NCBI RefSeq assembly: GCF_000730605.1 | Contig: NZ_BBIS01000037.1 | Location: 87,037-151,036 of the forward strand | Reading direction: 5' to 3' | Length of the DNA stretch: 64,000 bases | From: Pseudomonas monteilii NBRC 103158 = DSM 14164 | Lineage (GTDB): Bacteria > Pseudomonadota > Gammaproteobacteria > Pseudomonadales > Pseudomonadaceae | In this document: positions 40,604 through 49,858 of the stretch, piece by piece | How the letters are laid out: each line of letters begins with the position of its first letter | Numbering within the stretch: position 1 is the stretch's first letter | Program-made: the position numbers and the translations under genes | Notes under the pieces: generated by a model | Databases searched by the model: none | What the model was told of the DNA's origin: nothing | Seen by the model: the letters and a program-made list of their open reading frames with translations, nothing else

Positions 40604-41080
40604 ATGGCAGCCCTGAGCAACGAGGTGAAGGCCTTCATCGTTCAGGCGCTGGCCTGCTTCGATACGCCATCTCAGGTGGCAGAGGCCGTCAAAAACGAAT
40701 TCGGGCTTGTGGTGAGCCGCCAGTCGGTAGAAAGCCACGACCCAACCAAGCGCGCTGCGCACCGCCTGGCCAAGCGCTGGGTGATCCTGTTCGAGGACAC
40801 TCGAAAGCGTTTCCGCGAAGAGACGGCAGAAATACCGATCGCCAACCGAGCCTACCGGCTGCGTGCGCTGGGCCGAATGGCCGAGAAGGCCGAGAGCATG
40901 AAGAACATGGCCCTGACTGCCCAGTTGCTGGAGCAGGCGGCCAAAGAGGTCGGTGATGTGTATGTGAACCGCCAGACCAAGAACGAGAATCCCCACGACA
41001 ACGTGCCGCCCACACGGGTTCAGGTCGACGTGGTGGATGCGAGGAAGCCTGATGCCGTCGTTGAACGTCCCCCAGGCTAA
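40604..41080 (+). CDS. Terminase small subunit candidate (DUF2280)
   Basis: A 158-residue protein of the DUF2280 type: NEVKAFIVQALACFDTPSQ with a helix-turn-helix and the VSRQSVESHDPTKRAAHRL segment. Lies directly before and overlaps the large terminase gene, so it should recognise phage DNA for packaging. Confidence 0.8.
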   Translation: MAALSNEVKAFIVQALACFDTPSQVAEAVKNEFGLVVSRQSVESHDPTKRAAHRLAKRWVILFEDTRKRFREETAEIPIANRAYRLRALGRMAEKAESMKNMALTAQLLEQAAKEVGDVYVNRQTKNENPHDNVPPTRVQVDVVDARKPDAVVERPPG

Positions 41081-42347
41081 TTTCCTCCGGATGGAGAACA
41101 AGTTCCGCGGTTTCGTCGCGGGGTTTGGCAGCGGGAAAACTTGGGTAGGCTGCGCAGCATTGTGCAAGCACGTCTGGGAATGGCCCCGGATCGACTCCGG
41201 CTACTTCGCCCCGACCTACCCGCAGATCCGCGACATCTTCTTCCCGACCATCGAGGAGGTCGCCTTCGACTGGGGCCTGAAGGTCAAGACGAAGGAGAGC
41301 GACAAGGAGGTCGAGTTCTACAGCGGCGGCCAGTATCGCAGCACGACCATCTGTCGCTCGATGGAGAAGCCGCAGACGATCGTAGGCTTCAAGATCGGGC
41401 ACGCCCTGGTCGATGAGCTCGATGTCCTGCCCGCGCTGAAGGCTGAGCACGCCTGGCGCAAGATCATCGCCCGGATGCGCTACAACGTGCCTGGGCTGAA
41501 GAATGGCGTGGATGTGACGACGACCCCTGAGGGGTTCAAGTTCGTTTACCAACAGTTCGTGAAGCAGCTGCGTGAGAAGCCAGCGCTTCAGGGCATGTAC
41601 GGCCTGGTGCAGGCCAGCACGTTCGACAACGAGCTGAACCTGCCGCCGGACTACATCCCGTCGCTGATGGAGTCGTACCCGGATCAGCTGATCCTGGCTT
41701 ACCTGAATGGCAAGTTCGTCAACCTGAACTCCGGGTCGATCTACACAGCCTACAGCCGCAAGCTGAACGGTAGTCAGGAGAAAGTGCAGCCCGGCGAGCC
41801 GATCTTCGTGGGCATGGACTTTAACGTCGGCAAGATGTCGGCCATCGTCCACGTCAAGCGCCTGGGCATGCCCCATGCAGTGGGCGAGATCATGAACGGC
41901 TACGACACGCCCGACATGATTCGCCAGATCAAGGAGCGCTATTGGCTATACGCCGATGGCGATTACCGAAAAACACGCGAGATTCTGGTTTTCCCCGATG
42001 CATCGGGCAAAGGCCGGAAGTCGGTCAATGCGAGCACCTCAGACCTTGAGCTGCTGCGCCAAGCCAGCTTCACCGTCATGGCGCCAGAGGCAAACCCTCC
42101 GGTGAAAGACCGGATCAACGCCATGAACGCCATGTTCTGCAACTCGGCCGGCGAGCGCCGGTACCGGGTCAATACAGACCTGTGCCCAACCTACGCCGAC
42201 TGCCTGGAGCAGCAGATATGGGCGCCGACCGGCGAACCAGACAAGAGCCAGGGCAATGACCACGCCAACGATGCGGGTGGTTATTTCATTCATCACGACT
42301 ATCCGATCGTGAGGCCCGTGGTAGTAACCCAATCCCTGAGAATGTGA
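41052..42347 (+). CDS. Terminase large subunit
   Basis: A 431-residue packaging motor ATPase and nuclease. Walker A GFGSGKT at residues 24-30, Walker B ALVDELDVL near 125, and nuclease acids in GMDFNVGK near 250 and near NDHANDAGGYF. ATG 41052 is chosen over an upstream alternative. Normal length for this group. Confidence 0.94.
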   Translation: MPSLNVPQANFLRMENKFRGFVAGFGSGKTWVGCAALCKHVWEWPRIDSGYFAPTYPQIRDIFFPTIEEVAFDWGLKVKTKESDKEVEFYSGGQYRSTTICRSMEKPQTIVGFKIGHALVDELDVLPALKAEHAWRKIIARMRYNVPGLKNGVDVTTTPEGFKFVYQQFVKQLREKPALQGMYGLVQASTFDNELNLPPDYIPSLMESYPDQLILAYLNGKFVNLNSGSIYTAYSRKLNGSQEKVQPGEPIFVGMDFNVGKMSAIVHVKRLGMPHAVGEIMNGYDTPDMIRQIKERYWLYADGDYRKTREILVFPDASGKGRKSVNASTSDLELLRQASFTVMAPEANPPVKDRINAMNAMFCNSAGERRYRVNTDLCPTYADCLEQQIWAPTGEPDKSQGNDHANDAGGYFIHHDYPIVRPVVVTQSLRM

Positions 42348-42349
42348 GC

Positions 42350-43729
42350 ATGAGCGATAACCCGAGCTTCACCCTGCCAGCTGTCGACGAGATGCGCCGA
42401 TACTGGGCGGTGATTTCGCCGCTCATGGGCGGAACGCTGGCGATGCGGGCTGCTGGCCAAAAACTGCTCCCACGGTATCCAGCCGAAGACGAAGACGTCT
42501 ACAAGGACCGCCTGGCCCAGTCCACACTGCTCCCAGCCTATTCCGAGACGGTCGGCAACATGACCTCTCGCGTGTTCGCAGAGCCGCTTCAGGTTGGTGA
42601 TGACGTTCCGCCAGAGATTGCCGAAATGACCGTCGATATCGACCTGGCTGGCAATGACCTGAACAACTGGGCCGTGGAGTTCTTCCGCAATGGCCTGAGC
42701 CATGGCCTGTGCCATGCGCTGGTGGATCATCCTGCAGTGCAGGCTGGCCGCACGCGGGCAGAGGAAAAGGCCTCCGGGGTTCGCCCTTACACCGTATTGG
42801 TGAAGCCTGAGCAAGTCCTGGGCTGGAAGTCCAACGGCAGCGTCCTGACCCACTTCCGCTACATCGAGATGATCGAAGAGGAGGATGGCGAGTTTGGGGT
42901 GGAATGCGTCCTGCAGATCCGGGTGCTTGAGCCTGGCCTGTGGTGGACCTACCGTGTCGCCAAGAATGGCGGGGCCTGGGCTATCCATGACGAAGGCGTC
43001 ACCAGCCTGGACCACATCCCGCTGGTCACCTTCTACACCGGCCGCACGGGCTTCATGACGGCCAAGCCGCCACTGCTCGAACTGGCCCACCTGAACGTCA
43101 AGCACTGGCAGAGCCAGAGCGACCAAGACAACATCCTGCACGTAATTCGGGTGCCGATCCTGGCGCGCATCGGTGTTCAGCCGATGTATGACAACCAAGG
43201 CAAGCCGGTGCCGCCTGAGTTCAAGGTGGGCACTGGCTCGCTGACTGACCTGCCTAAGGACGGCGACCTCAAGTACGTCGAACACACCGGCAAGGCTGTC
43301 GAGTCTGGGCGCACCGCGCTTCAGGACCTGCTGGACGAGATGCGCATGGCCGGCGCCAAGCTGCTCACCCCGGACAAGTCCACGACGAAGACCGCCACCC
43401 AGGCCGAGGAAGAGGCCGCTCAGGAGCTTTCCCCGCTGGCTCGCATGGCGCACCAGTTCGCCGATTGCCTTGGGCAGCTTCTCCAGTACATGGCTGAGTA
43501 CCGGGGCCTGAGTGACGGCGGCAGCGTCGAGATGCGCGGCAACTTCGACGTGGACTACATGCCAGAGGTGTCGCTGCCGACGCTGGTATCCATGGCCAAC
43601 GCCGGGATGATCTCGAAAGAGACACTGTTCGCCGAGATGCAGCGCCGTGGCGTTATCAGCGATGAATACGACTGGGCGGAAGAGCTGGCCAAGATTGACT
43701 CCCAAGGCCCAGCCCTTGGGGCGATCTGA
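42350..43729 (+). CDS. Portal protein (DUF4055)
   Basis: A 459-residue protein of the DUF4055 family: RRYWAVISPLMGGT at the start, LAQSTLLPAYSETVGNM, and GLCHALVDHP. DUF4055 proteins sit between terminase and head morphogenesis genes and act as portals. ATG 42350 follows the terminase stop by two bases. Confidence 0.85.
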   Translation: MSDNPSFTLPAVDEMRRYWAVISPLMGGTLAMRAAGQKLLPRYPAEDEDVYKDRLAQSTLLPAYSETVGNMTSRVFAEPLQVGDDVPPEIAEMTVDIDLAGNDLNNWAVEFFRNGLSHGLCHALVDHPAVQAGRTRAEEKASGVRPYTVLVKPEQVLGWKSNGSVLTHFRYIEMIEEEDGEFGVECVLQIRVLEPGLWWTYRVAKNGGAWAIHDEGVTSLDHIPLVTFYTGRTGFMTAKPPLLELAHLNVKHWQSQSDQDNILHVIRVPILARIGVQPMYDNQGKPVPPEFKVGTGSLTDLPKDGDLKYVEHTGKAVESGRTALQDLLDEMRMAGAKLLTPDKSTTKTATQAEEEAAQELSPLARMAHQFADCLGQLLQYMAEYRGLSDGGSVEMRGNFDVDYMPEVSLPTLVSMANAGMISKETLFAEMQRRGVISDEYDWAEELAKIDSQGPALGAI

Positions 43730-44805
43730 TGAAGACGGCAAACGAGCAGCTGATTGACGAGCTGATTGGGCATGAGGTCGATCTGTCCAGGTTGAGCAAT
43801 GCCCAAGTCGTCGCGATCATCAAGATCCTGAACGGTAACGACACTGAGCTGCGTGCGGCGCTGGTGGCTGCCATCGAGGCGCTTGGCACTGACCTGAGCG
43901 CTTCGGCGGTGGATGCGGCGCTGTTTCGAGTCAACCAACTGAACAGCGACACCTTCGCCCAGGTTCGTCAGGCCATGGCTGCGCTGACCGATGGCGTGGC
44001 CACCTACGAGATCGCTTTCCAGCAAGGACTACTCCAGTCGATCGTGCCCGCCCTGGTGCAGGCCAAGTTCCCGATTCAGGTGGCGCAGTTCAGCCAGGTG
44101 AGGGCACAGGCCGCAGCCAGGCCATTCCAGGGGCGATTGCTGTCCGAATGGATGGATGGCATCGAGGCAGACCGAAAGGCGCTGATTCGCAACGCTGTGC
44201 GCGCTGGCGTGGTGAATGGCCAGACAACCCCCGAGATCGTGCGAACGATCATGGGCACCCGGGCCGAGAAGTACGCCGATGGGCTGATACATCGCTCACG
44301 GCGCGAGGTCGAGTCGGTTGTCCGTTCAGCCGTGTCGCACACCGCCGAGACAGCCAGTGACCGGGCTTTCGAAGCCAACAGCGACATCATCAGCCACGTT
44401 GAGTGGTTGAGCACCCTGGACAGCCGGACCTCAACCACTTGCCGTATCAGGGACAGGCTGCCGTACACGCTGGGCACGTATCAGCCCATCGGGCACAAGA
44501 TCCCGTGGCTTGCCGGGCCAGGCCGCATCCACTTTTGCTGCCGCTCGACCAAGATCCCGATCCTCAAGAGTGCCTTGGCACTGGGAATCAGCGATACGGC
44601 AACACGGGCAAGCATGGATGGCCAGGTGCCGCAGCAGACCACCTACGCGCAATGGCTCGGCAGGCAGTCCTCAGCCCGCCAGGACGAGATCCTCGGACCT
44701 GAGCGCGGGAAGCTACTGCGCCAGGACAAGCTGAAGCTCGAAGACTTCTACAACGAGCGTGGGAAATTCCTCACCCTCGACGAGCTGCGCGAGCGGCTCA
44801 AGTAA
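43729..44805 (+). CDS. Head morphogenesis protein (Mu F-like)
   Basis: A 358-residue minor head protein. The C-terminal SVVRSAVSHTAETASDR to WLSTLDSRTSTTC and HFCCRSTKIP segments match the Mu gpF/SPP1 gp7 domain. Shares one base with the portal gene. Confidence 0.85.
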   Translation: MKTANEQLIDELIGHEVDLSRLSNAQVVAIIKILNGNDTELRAALVAAIEALGTDLSASAVDAALFRVNQLNSDTFAQVRQAMAALTDGVATYEIAFQQGLLQSIVPALVQAKFPIQVAQFSQVRAQAAARPFQGRLLSEWMDGIEADRKALIRNAVRAGVVNGQTTPEIVRTIMGTRAEKYADGLIHRSRREVESVVRSAVSHTAETASDRAFEANSDIISHVEWLSTLDSRTSTTCRIRDRLPYTLGTYQPIGHKIPWLAGPGRIHFCCRSTKIPILKSALALGISDTATRASMDGQVPQQTTYAQWLGRQSSARQDEILGPERGKLLRQDKLKLEDFYNERGKFLTLDELRERLK

Positions 44806-44853
44806 TTCCGCGCCACGAAACGCAACACCAGCATTTTGTGGCGCGCAATGCAG

Positions 44854-44878
44854 GCCTCGCTAAGCGCGGGGCTTTTTT
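44854..44878 (+). terminator. Terminator-like hairpin before the scaffold gene
   Basis: GCCTCGC-taagc-GCGGGGC followed by TTTTTT. It lies in the 149-base gap after the head morphogenesis gene, next to a dispersed palindrome (44809-44845). It may tune capsid gene expression. Confidence 0.75.
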
Positions 44879-44954
44879 CTGCCTGCGGTTCGGATGGACG
44901 GGGCGCAATGGGCCGGATGGCTCAACAACAGGCCGGATGGCCCAGAGAGACGAG

Positions 44955-45701
44955 ATGAAACTTAAGACCGTTGAAGTGGATGGCAAGCAGTACGCAGTGA
45001 TCGAAGATGGCAAGCCCGTCTACACAGATGACGACGGCAAGGACGTCGCATTCGATGCGGTCGGCACCCGCAACACCATCACCCGGCTGAATGCCGAGGC
45101 GAAGTCGCACCGTGAGCGCGCGGACGGCTTCGAGAATACTGCGAAGGCGTTCGAAGGCATCGAAGATGCTGCGGCCGCCAAGAAAGCCCTGGAGATCGTC
45201 GCCAACCTCGACGCCAAGAAGCTGGTGGATGCCGGCGAGATCGAGAAGGTGAAGGGCGAAATCAGCAAAGCCTTCCAAACCCAGCTGGATGAAGCCAACA
45301 CCAAGGCGCAGGGCTTCGAGCAGCAGCTGTATGCCGAGAAGATCGGCGGCAGCTTCGCCCGCTCGCAGTACATCGCCGAGAAGATGGCTGTTCCTGCTGA
45401 CATGGTCCAGGCCACCTTCGGCAGCAACTTCAAGATCGAGGAAGGCAAGGTCGTCGCCTACGACGCCCAGGGCCAGAAGATCTTCAGCCGCTCCCGCCCG
45501 GGTGAACTGGCCGACTTCAACGAAGCGCTCGAAACCCTCGTCTCGCAGTACCCGCACCGCGATCACATCCTCAAGGGCTCCGGCGCTCAAGGCACGGGTG
45601 CCCACACGACCAATGGTCAAAAGCCTCAGACCAAGGGAAACCTTGGCGGCGACAAGGCTGCGCGCCTGGAAGCCATCAAGGCCATGACCGCAGACGCATA
45701 A
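44955..45701 (+). CDS. Capsid scaffold-like protein
   Basis: A 248-residue, mostly helical, charged protein (KLKTVEVDGKQYAVIEDGK, then long coiled coil AKAFEGIEDAAAAKKALEI). Lies directly before the major capsid gene, the scaffold position. ATG 44955 has GAGAGACGAG upstream; longer in-frame readings are spurious. Confidence 0.78.
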   Translation: MKLKTVEVDGKQYAVIEDGKPVYTDDDGKDVAFDAVGTRNTITRLNAEAKSHRERADGFENTAKAFEGIEDAAAAKKALEIVANLDAKKLVDAGEIEKVKGEISKAFQTQLDEANTKAQGFEQQLYAEKIGGSFARSQYIAEKMAVPADMVQATFGSNFKIEEGKVVAYDAQGQKIFSRSRPGELADFNEALETLVSQYPHRDHILKGSGAQGTGAHTTNGQKPQTKGNLGGDKAARLEAIKAMTADA

Positions 45702-45710
45702 GGAAACGAT

Positions 45711-46679
45711 ATGTCTCTCTCGAACATGAAGGTGTTCAACGAATACCTCAAGCAAACCACCATCGAGACCCTGCAGCAGGACGTCGAGAAGTTCAACGCT
45801 GCCTCGGCCGGGGCTATCCGCCTCACCACTCAGGGCATCGACGGCGACTTCCTGCAGGAATCCTTCTGGGCTGGCCTGCACGGCGCTCAACGCCGCGTTG
45901 ACCGCTACGCCGCCAACAGCTCGCAGGCATCGACCCCGCTTTCGCAGAAGCAGTACGACTCGGTGAAGATCGCCGGCGGCTTCGGCCCGATCATCTGGGA
46001 GCCTTCCCAGCTGTCCTGGGTGCAGAAGAACCCGGAGGAAGCGCTGGAGGTCATCAGCCGCAACCTGTCCGAATCGATCATGGCCGACCAGCTGAACACT
46101 GCGATCGCCGCCCTGGTGGCCGCCATCGGCAACCAGCCGACCGCTGTGAACGATGTCTCGGCCACCGCCGGCATCACCTACGTCGCCATCAACAACGCCC
46201 ACGCGCTGTTTGGTGACGCCTCCCAGCGCCTGGTTGCCCAGGTCATGACCGGTGCCATGTACCACAAGTTGATGGGCCAGAACCTCGCCAACGCCGAGCG
46301 CCTGTTCCAGTTCAGCGGCGTGCAGGTGGTCGACATCCTGGGCAAGGCGGTGATCATCACCGACGCCGCCGCACTGTTCGAGTCCGGCACCCCGGACAAG
46401 CAGAAGGTGCTGAGCCTGGCCGATGGCGCGGCGATGGTGATGGATGGTTCCGACCTGATCACCAACATCGAGACCACCAACGGCAACCAGCGCATCGAGA
46501 CCACCATGCAGGCCGATTACACCTTCGGCATGGGTCTCAAGGGCTACACCTGGGACACCACCAACGGTGGCAAGTCTCCTACCGACGCTGAGCTGGCGAC
46601 CGGCTCCAACTGGGACCTGGTGGCGAACAGCATCAAGGCCTCGGCTGGCGTAATGACCATCGGTGACGCCGCGCAGTAA
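45711..46679 (+). CDS. Major capsid protein
   Basis: A 322-residue HK97-fold type capsid protein with N-arm, spine helix (NPEEALEVISRNLSESIMADQLN) and P-domain, ending IETTMQADYTFGMGLKG. AAGGAAACG precedes the start. Placement between scaffold and head-completion genes supports the call. Confidence 0.88.
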   Translation: MSLSNMKVFNEYLKQTTIETLQQDVEKFNAASAGAIRLTTQGIDGDFLQESFWAGLHGAQRRVDRYAANSSQASTPLSQKQYDSVKIAGGFGPIIWEPSQLSWVQKNPEEALEVISRNLSESIMADQLNTAIAALVAAIGNQPTAVNDVSATAGITYVAINNAHALFGDASQRLVAQVMTGAMYHKLMGQNLANAERLFQFSGVQVVDILGKAVIITDAAALFESGTPDKQKVLSLADGAAMVMDGSDLITNIETTNGNQRIETTMQADYTFGMGLKGYTWDTTNGGKSPTDAELATGSNWDLVANSIKASAGVMTIGDAAQ

Positions 46680-46721
46680 TCGGCATAGCGCCCTTCGGGG
46701 CGCATTCAACTGGAGACAGAC

Positions 46722-47024
46722 ATGTCCGAAAAGATCGTTTACGAGAAACACCCGGTCTCTGCTGAGCGCAAGACTTACCTGCGGCAGAAGGGCTACAAGA
46801 TCCTCGATGCGCGCTTCGCGCCTGAGGATTACAAACACCCGGAGCCGGTCAAGGAAGTGAAGGCCGGCAATGGTGGCAATGGCAAGACCGCAGCCGAGAA
46901 AAAGGCCGCAGCCGAAGCTGAGGCCAAGGAAAAGCTGCAGACTGCCCTGACCGCAAAGGGCATTGAGTTCTCGCCCGAGGCGAGCGCCGCTGACTTGCAG
47001 AAACTGCTGGATGAGGCCGCGTAA
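46722..47024 (+). CDS. Small head protein with HeH/LEM-like end (100 aa)
   Basis: A 100-residue basic protein with an Ala/Lys/Glu-rich helix and a C-terminal LTAKGIEFSPEASAADLQKLLDEA, a HeH/LEM-like two-helix motif common in head-associated proteins. Function unknown. GGAGAC precedes the start. Confidence 0.72.
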   Translation: MSEKIVYEKHPVSAERKTYLRQKGYKILDARFAPEDYKHPEPVKEVKAGNGGNGKTAAEKKAAAEAEAKEKLQTALTAKGIEFSPEASAADLQKLLDEAA

Positions 47025-47395
47025 TGACCACCTACATCACCGTCGAGCAGGTAGACGCCCTGCTTGGGCCGACCTGGGCGCCCGACGACCAGAAGGCCCG
47101 GGCGGTGCTGATGGCCAACACCTGGCTTACCAATCTCGGCCTGCCTGAGTTCGATCCGGTTCCGGATGACGTGATTCAGGCAGGCGCCGAGATCGCCCGA
47201 GAGGCTGCGGCGGGCAACATCTACGGCAGCAAGGAAACCGGCGTACTCAGCAAGTCGGTGGATGCTGACGGGGTGTCCAGCAGCAAGACCTATTCCGAGT
47301 ACTCCCGAAACATCAGCGCGGGCGAATCGTTCGCCCTGGCGCTGCTGGCGCATTACCTGAACAGCAGCGGCCAGACCAAGATCGTGAGGGGCTGA
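47024..47395 (+). CDS. Head-tail connector (DnaT-like family)
   Basis: A 123-residue protein of the phage DnaT-like type: TYITVEQVDALLGPTWAP, then SGQTKIVRG at the end. Despite the name, these sit among head-completion genes and act as connectors. Shares one base with its predecessor. Confidence 0.75.
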   Translation: MTTYITVEQVDALLGPTWAPDDQKARAVLMANTWLTNLGLPEFDPVPDDVIQAGAEIAREAAAGNIYGSKETGVLSKSVDADGVSSSKTYSEYSRNISAGESFALALLAHYLNSSGQTKIVRG

Positions 47396-47396
47396 T

Positions 47397-47780
47397 ATGG
47401 GGCTTCGCGATGAACTGCAGGCCGACCTTGCGGAAGCCTTCAATACGGACCTAGCCGACGCAGTGCTGGCCTTCACGGGCGAGTACATGGGGCCTGGTGT
47501 TATCGATCCGGTTACCGAGGAGAGCACCGCTCAGCCGGTGACCTACACCGGGCGTGGCGTGCTTTCGCGCTACGAAGACACCCGGATCGACAACATCAAC
47601 ATCCTCGTGGGTGATCTGCGCCTCACTGCGCTGGCCAACGAGGTCACGGATACCCCGGATGTCGGGCACAAAATCACGGCGCCCGACCTGATGGACCGCA
47701 CCAAGCAGGTGGTCTACCTGGTCAAATCGGTGCGGGCTGACCCGACCTCGGCCACCTATCGTGTGCAACTGAGGAAGTGA
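47397..47780 (+). CDS. Head-closure/joining protein
   Basis: A 127-residue protein (MGLRDELQADLAEAFNTDLA) with beta-rich C-terminus (VVYLVKSVRADPTSATYRVQL), typical of head-closure proteins between connector and tail-completion genes. Confidence 0.7.
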   Translation: MGLRDELQADLAEAFNTDLADAVLAFTGEYMGPGVIDPVTEESTAQPVTYTGRGVLSRYEDTRIDNINILVGDLRLTALANEVTDTPDVGHKITAPDLMDRTKQVVYLVKSVRADPTSATYRVQLRK

Positions 47781-47783
47781 CCT

Positions 47784-48170
47784 ATGGCCAAGCAGGGATG
47801 GAGCACACCGCCAAGCCTGTTCGCTGGCGTGGTAGAAGAGGCGCTGACTCAGCGCGTCAGGGTGATCGCCCTGGCCATGCTCAACGAGATCGTACTCCGG
47901 TCGCCGGTCGATACCGGTCGGTTCCGTGGCAACAACATCGTGAGCGTGGGCGCGCCGGTGTACGCCAGTAGCGAAAACCTCGATCCATCTGGGTCAGAGA
48001 CCATCCAGCGCGGCCTATCCGCGATGAGCGGCCTTGAGCCGTACACGCAGGTCTATATCCAGAACAACCTTCCATACGCCACCGCGCTGGAGGACGGCCA
48101 TTCGAAGCAGGCGCCAGGCGGCGTCTATGCGGTGTCGTTCAACGGCGTTTCCCAGGCCTACAGCTCATGA
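47784..48170 (+). CDS. Tail completion protein (HK97 gp10-like)
   Basis: A 128-residue protein with SPVDTGRFRGNN and NNLPYATALEDGHSKQAP, the hallmark motifs of HK97 gp10-type proteins. Overlaps the next gene by ATGA. Confidence 0.82.
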   Translation: MAKQGWSTPPSLFAGVVEEALTQRVRVIALAMLNEIVLRSPVDTGRFRGNNIVSVGAPVYASSENLDPSGSETIQRGLSAMSGLEPYTQVYIQNNLPYATALEDGHSKQAPGGVYAVSFNGVSQAYSS

Positions 48171-48571
48171 CCTTCGAACAGATCCGCGCCATCGTCATCG
48201 GGCGCATGGCGCAGTGGACGGGCATCCCCGCGGATGCTGTCGATTACCCGAACCCGCCAAAACCATTCAATCCGGCAGGGCGCCCCATCTGGGCCCGCCT
48301 GTCAGATGTACCAGGCCTGAACAGCACGCCAGAGGTGGGCATCGGCCCATGCGTGCGGCAGACCGGCATCGTCATTATTCAACTGTTCGTGCCTACCTAC
48401 AGCGGCACCCTGGCCATCACCCGGGCGGTCGATACGCTGGTCACCCAGTTCCAGTACTACAGCGCCCCGGAAGGCCCGTTCGACTTCTTCGAGGCATCAC
48501 CGCAGGTCGTCGGAGACGACGGCAACAACTGGTACCAGGTCAATGTCCGGGTTCCATACCGGGCCTACTGA
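48167..48571 (+). CDS. Tail terminator protein (DUF4128)
   Basis: A 134-residue protein: MTFEQIRAIVIGRMAQW and VNVRVPYRAY at the end match DUF4128/lambda gpU-like tail terminators, which cap the tail tube. Confidence 0.8.
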   Translation: MTFEQIRAIVIGRMAQWTGIPADAVDYPNPPKPFNPAGRPIWARLSDVPGLNSTPEVGIGPCVRQTGIVIIQLFVPTYSGTLAITRAVDTLVTQFQYYSAPEGPFDFFEASPQVVGDDGNNWYQVNVRVPYRAY

Positions 48572-48584
48572 GCCCTCAACATCC

Positions 48585-48607
48585 ACCGCCACATGGCGGT
48601 TTTTTTA
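48585..48607 (+). terminator. Intra-operon terminator before the tail tube gene
   Basis: ACCGCC-acat-GGCGGT followed by TTTTTT, 26 bases before the tail tube gene. Probably partial, or overcome by late antitermination. Confidence 0.85.
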
Positions 48608-48632
48608 CGCCTATTGATAGGAGAAACACGCC

Positions 48633-49802
48633 ATGTCGAGTGGTGCCAAGGTTGCAACCGCCTGGATTCGTGAAGTCACGCCAGGCACCACCCCGCCAGG
48701 CCCCTGGAACGTGCTGACTCGTACCAGCTTCGGGGTTGGGCCCACCTACAACACTGCCGAGAACAACGAGATCGGCGAAGACCGCATGTCGCAGGGCACC
48801 GCCCAGACCACCGTGGACGTGGCCGGCGATGTCGGCACCAAGATGCGCTTCGGCGCGCTTGACGAGTTCATGGCCTCCTGCTTCGGCAAGGACTGGGACA
48901 ACAACGTCTTGACCATGGGCAACGACCGCATCAGCTTCAGCCTGGGCTACTATGCCGCGGACGTCGGCATCGCCGGCAAGGCCACCGGCGCCCAGGTCGC
49001 CACCATGAACATCCAGGTGCCGAACGACGGCGAGATCGAGGTGACCACCACCTTCGCCGCGACCGGCTGGCAGGACAAGGCCGACGACAGCAACTTCATC
49101 CTCACTCCGGTTGCCGAGGCCTTCCAGCGGCGCTACGGCTTCAAGGACGTCTCCGGCCTGAAGCTGAACGGGGTGCAGGTCGGCGACAACAACGTCTGCG
49201 TCGACACCTTCAACCTGCAGTTCGACAACGCCGTCCAGACCCAGCGCTGCATCGGCAACGGCACCCCCTTCGCCGGCAACATCATCCCGACCACCTTTAC
49301 CCCGTCGGGCAGCATCACCCTGAGCTGGGCCAAGACGGCATACGAGCTGTGGAAGAAGCAGCAGACCGGCGACGCGATCAGCTTCGAGTTCACCCTGGGC
49401 AATGCCGACGGCGCCTACGACTTCCTGATCCCGGAGATGGAGATCAGCGGATCCTGGCCGGATGGCGGCGCCACCGACATCATCCAGGTGGAACTGACCT
49501 ATACCGCCCGCCGCGTGTCGCCGACCATCACTCGTCGCCCGGCACCGCCGGCGCCCACCGGCGTGACCGTGGCTCCGTCGACCGCCAGCGTGGCAGTGGC
49601 CGCAACCACCAACCTCGCCGCCACTGTGGCCCCTGCTGGCGCGACCCAGACCGTCACTTGGTCCAGCTCCGATGCGAGCAAGGCCTCCGTCAGCGCCTCC
49701 GGTGTTGTGACCGGCGTGGCTGCAGGCACCGCGACCATCACCGCCACCAGCACCGTTGATGGCACCAAGAAAGGCACCGCGGCGATCACCGTCACGGCGT
49801 AA
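48633..49802 (+). CDS. Major tail tube protein with C-terminal Ig-like domain
   Basis: A 389-residue protein. Residues 1-300 form the tail tube domain (NEIGEDRMSQGTAQTTVDVAGD). After a Pro-rich linker, residues about 310-389 form a BIG2-type Ig-like domain (VTWSSSDASKASVSASGVVTG, AGTATITATS), as in the lambda gpV decoration. It may bind cell surface sugars. A GC-rich hairpin follows (49808-49843). Confidence 0.88.
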   Translation: MSSGAKVATAWIREVTPGTTPPGPWNVLTRTSFGVGPTYNTAENNEIGEDRMSQGTAQTTVDVAGDVGTKMRFGALDEFMASCFGKDWDNNVLTMGNDRISFSLGYYAADVGIAGKATGAQVATMNIQVPNDGEIEVTTTFAATGWQDKADDSNFILTPVAEAFQRRYGFKDVSGLKLNGVQVGDNNVCVDTFNLQFDNAVQTQRCIGNGTPFAGNIIPTTFTPSGSITLSWAKTAYELWKKQQTGDAISFEFTLGNADGAYDFLIPEMEISGSWPDGGATDIIQVELTYTARRVSPTITRRPAPPAPTGVTVAPSTASVAVAATTNLAATVAPAGATQTVTWSSSDASKASVSASGVVTGVAAGTATITATSTVDGTKKGTAAITVTA

Positions 49803-49807
49803 CCATT

Positions 49808-49845
49808 GCCCGGCACGCCCTGCGGTGCGTGTCGGGCCTTTTACC
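49808..49845 (+). terminator. Hairpin after the tail tube gene
   Basis: CCCGGCACGC...TGCGTGTCGGG followed by CCTTTT. A weak terminator that may reduce expression of the tail chaperones relative to the tube protein. Confidence 0.6.
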
Positions 49846-49858
49846 GCAGAGGAAGACC

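Noticed and set aside
46687..46702. GCGCCCTTCGGGGCGC hairpin as a terminator after the capsid gene
   Set aside because: No T run follows; probably only a stability hairpin between genes of one operon.
44922..46838. 638-codon minus-strand frame opposite the scaffold and capsid genes
   Set aside because: Shadow frame; the plus-strand capsid genes are clear and have ribosome sites.
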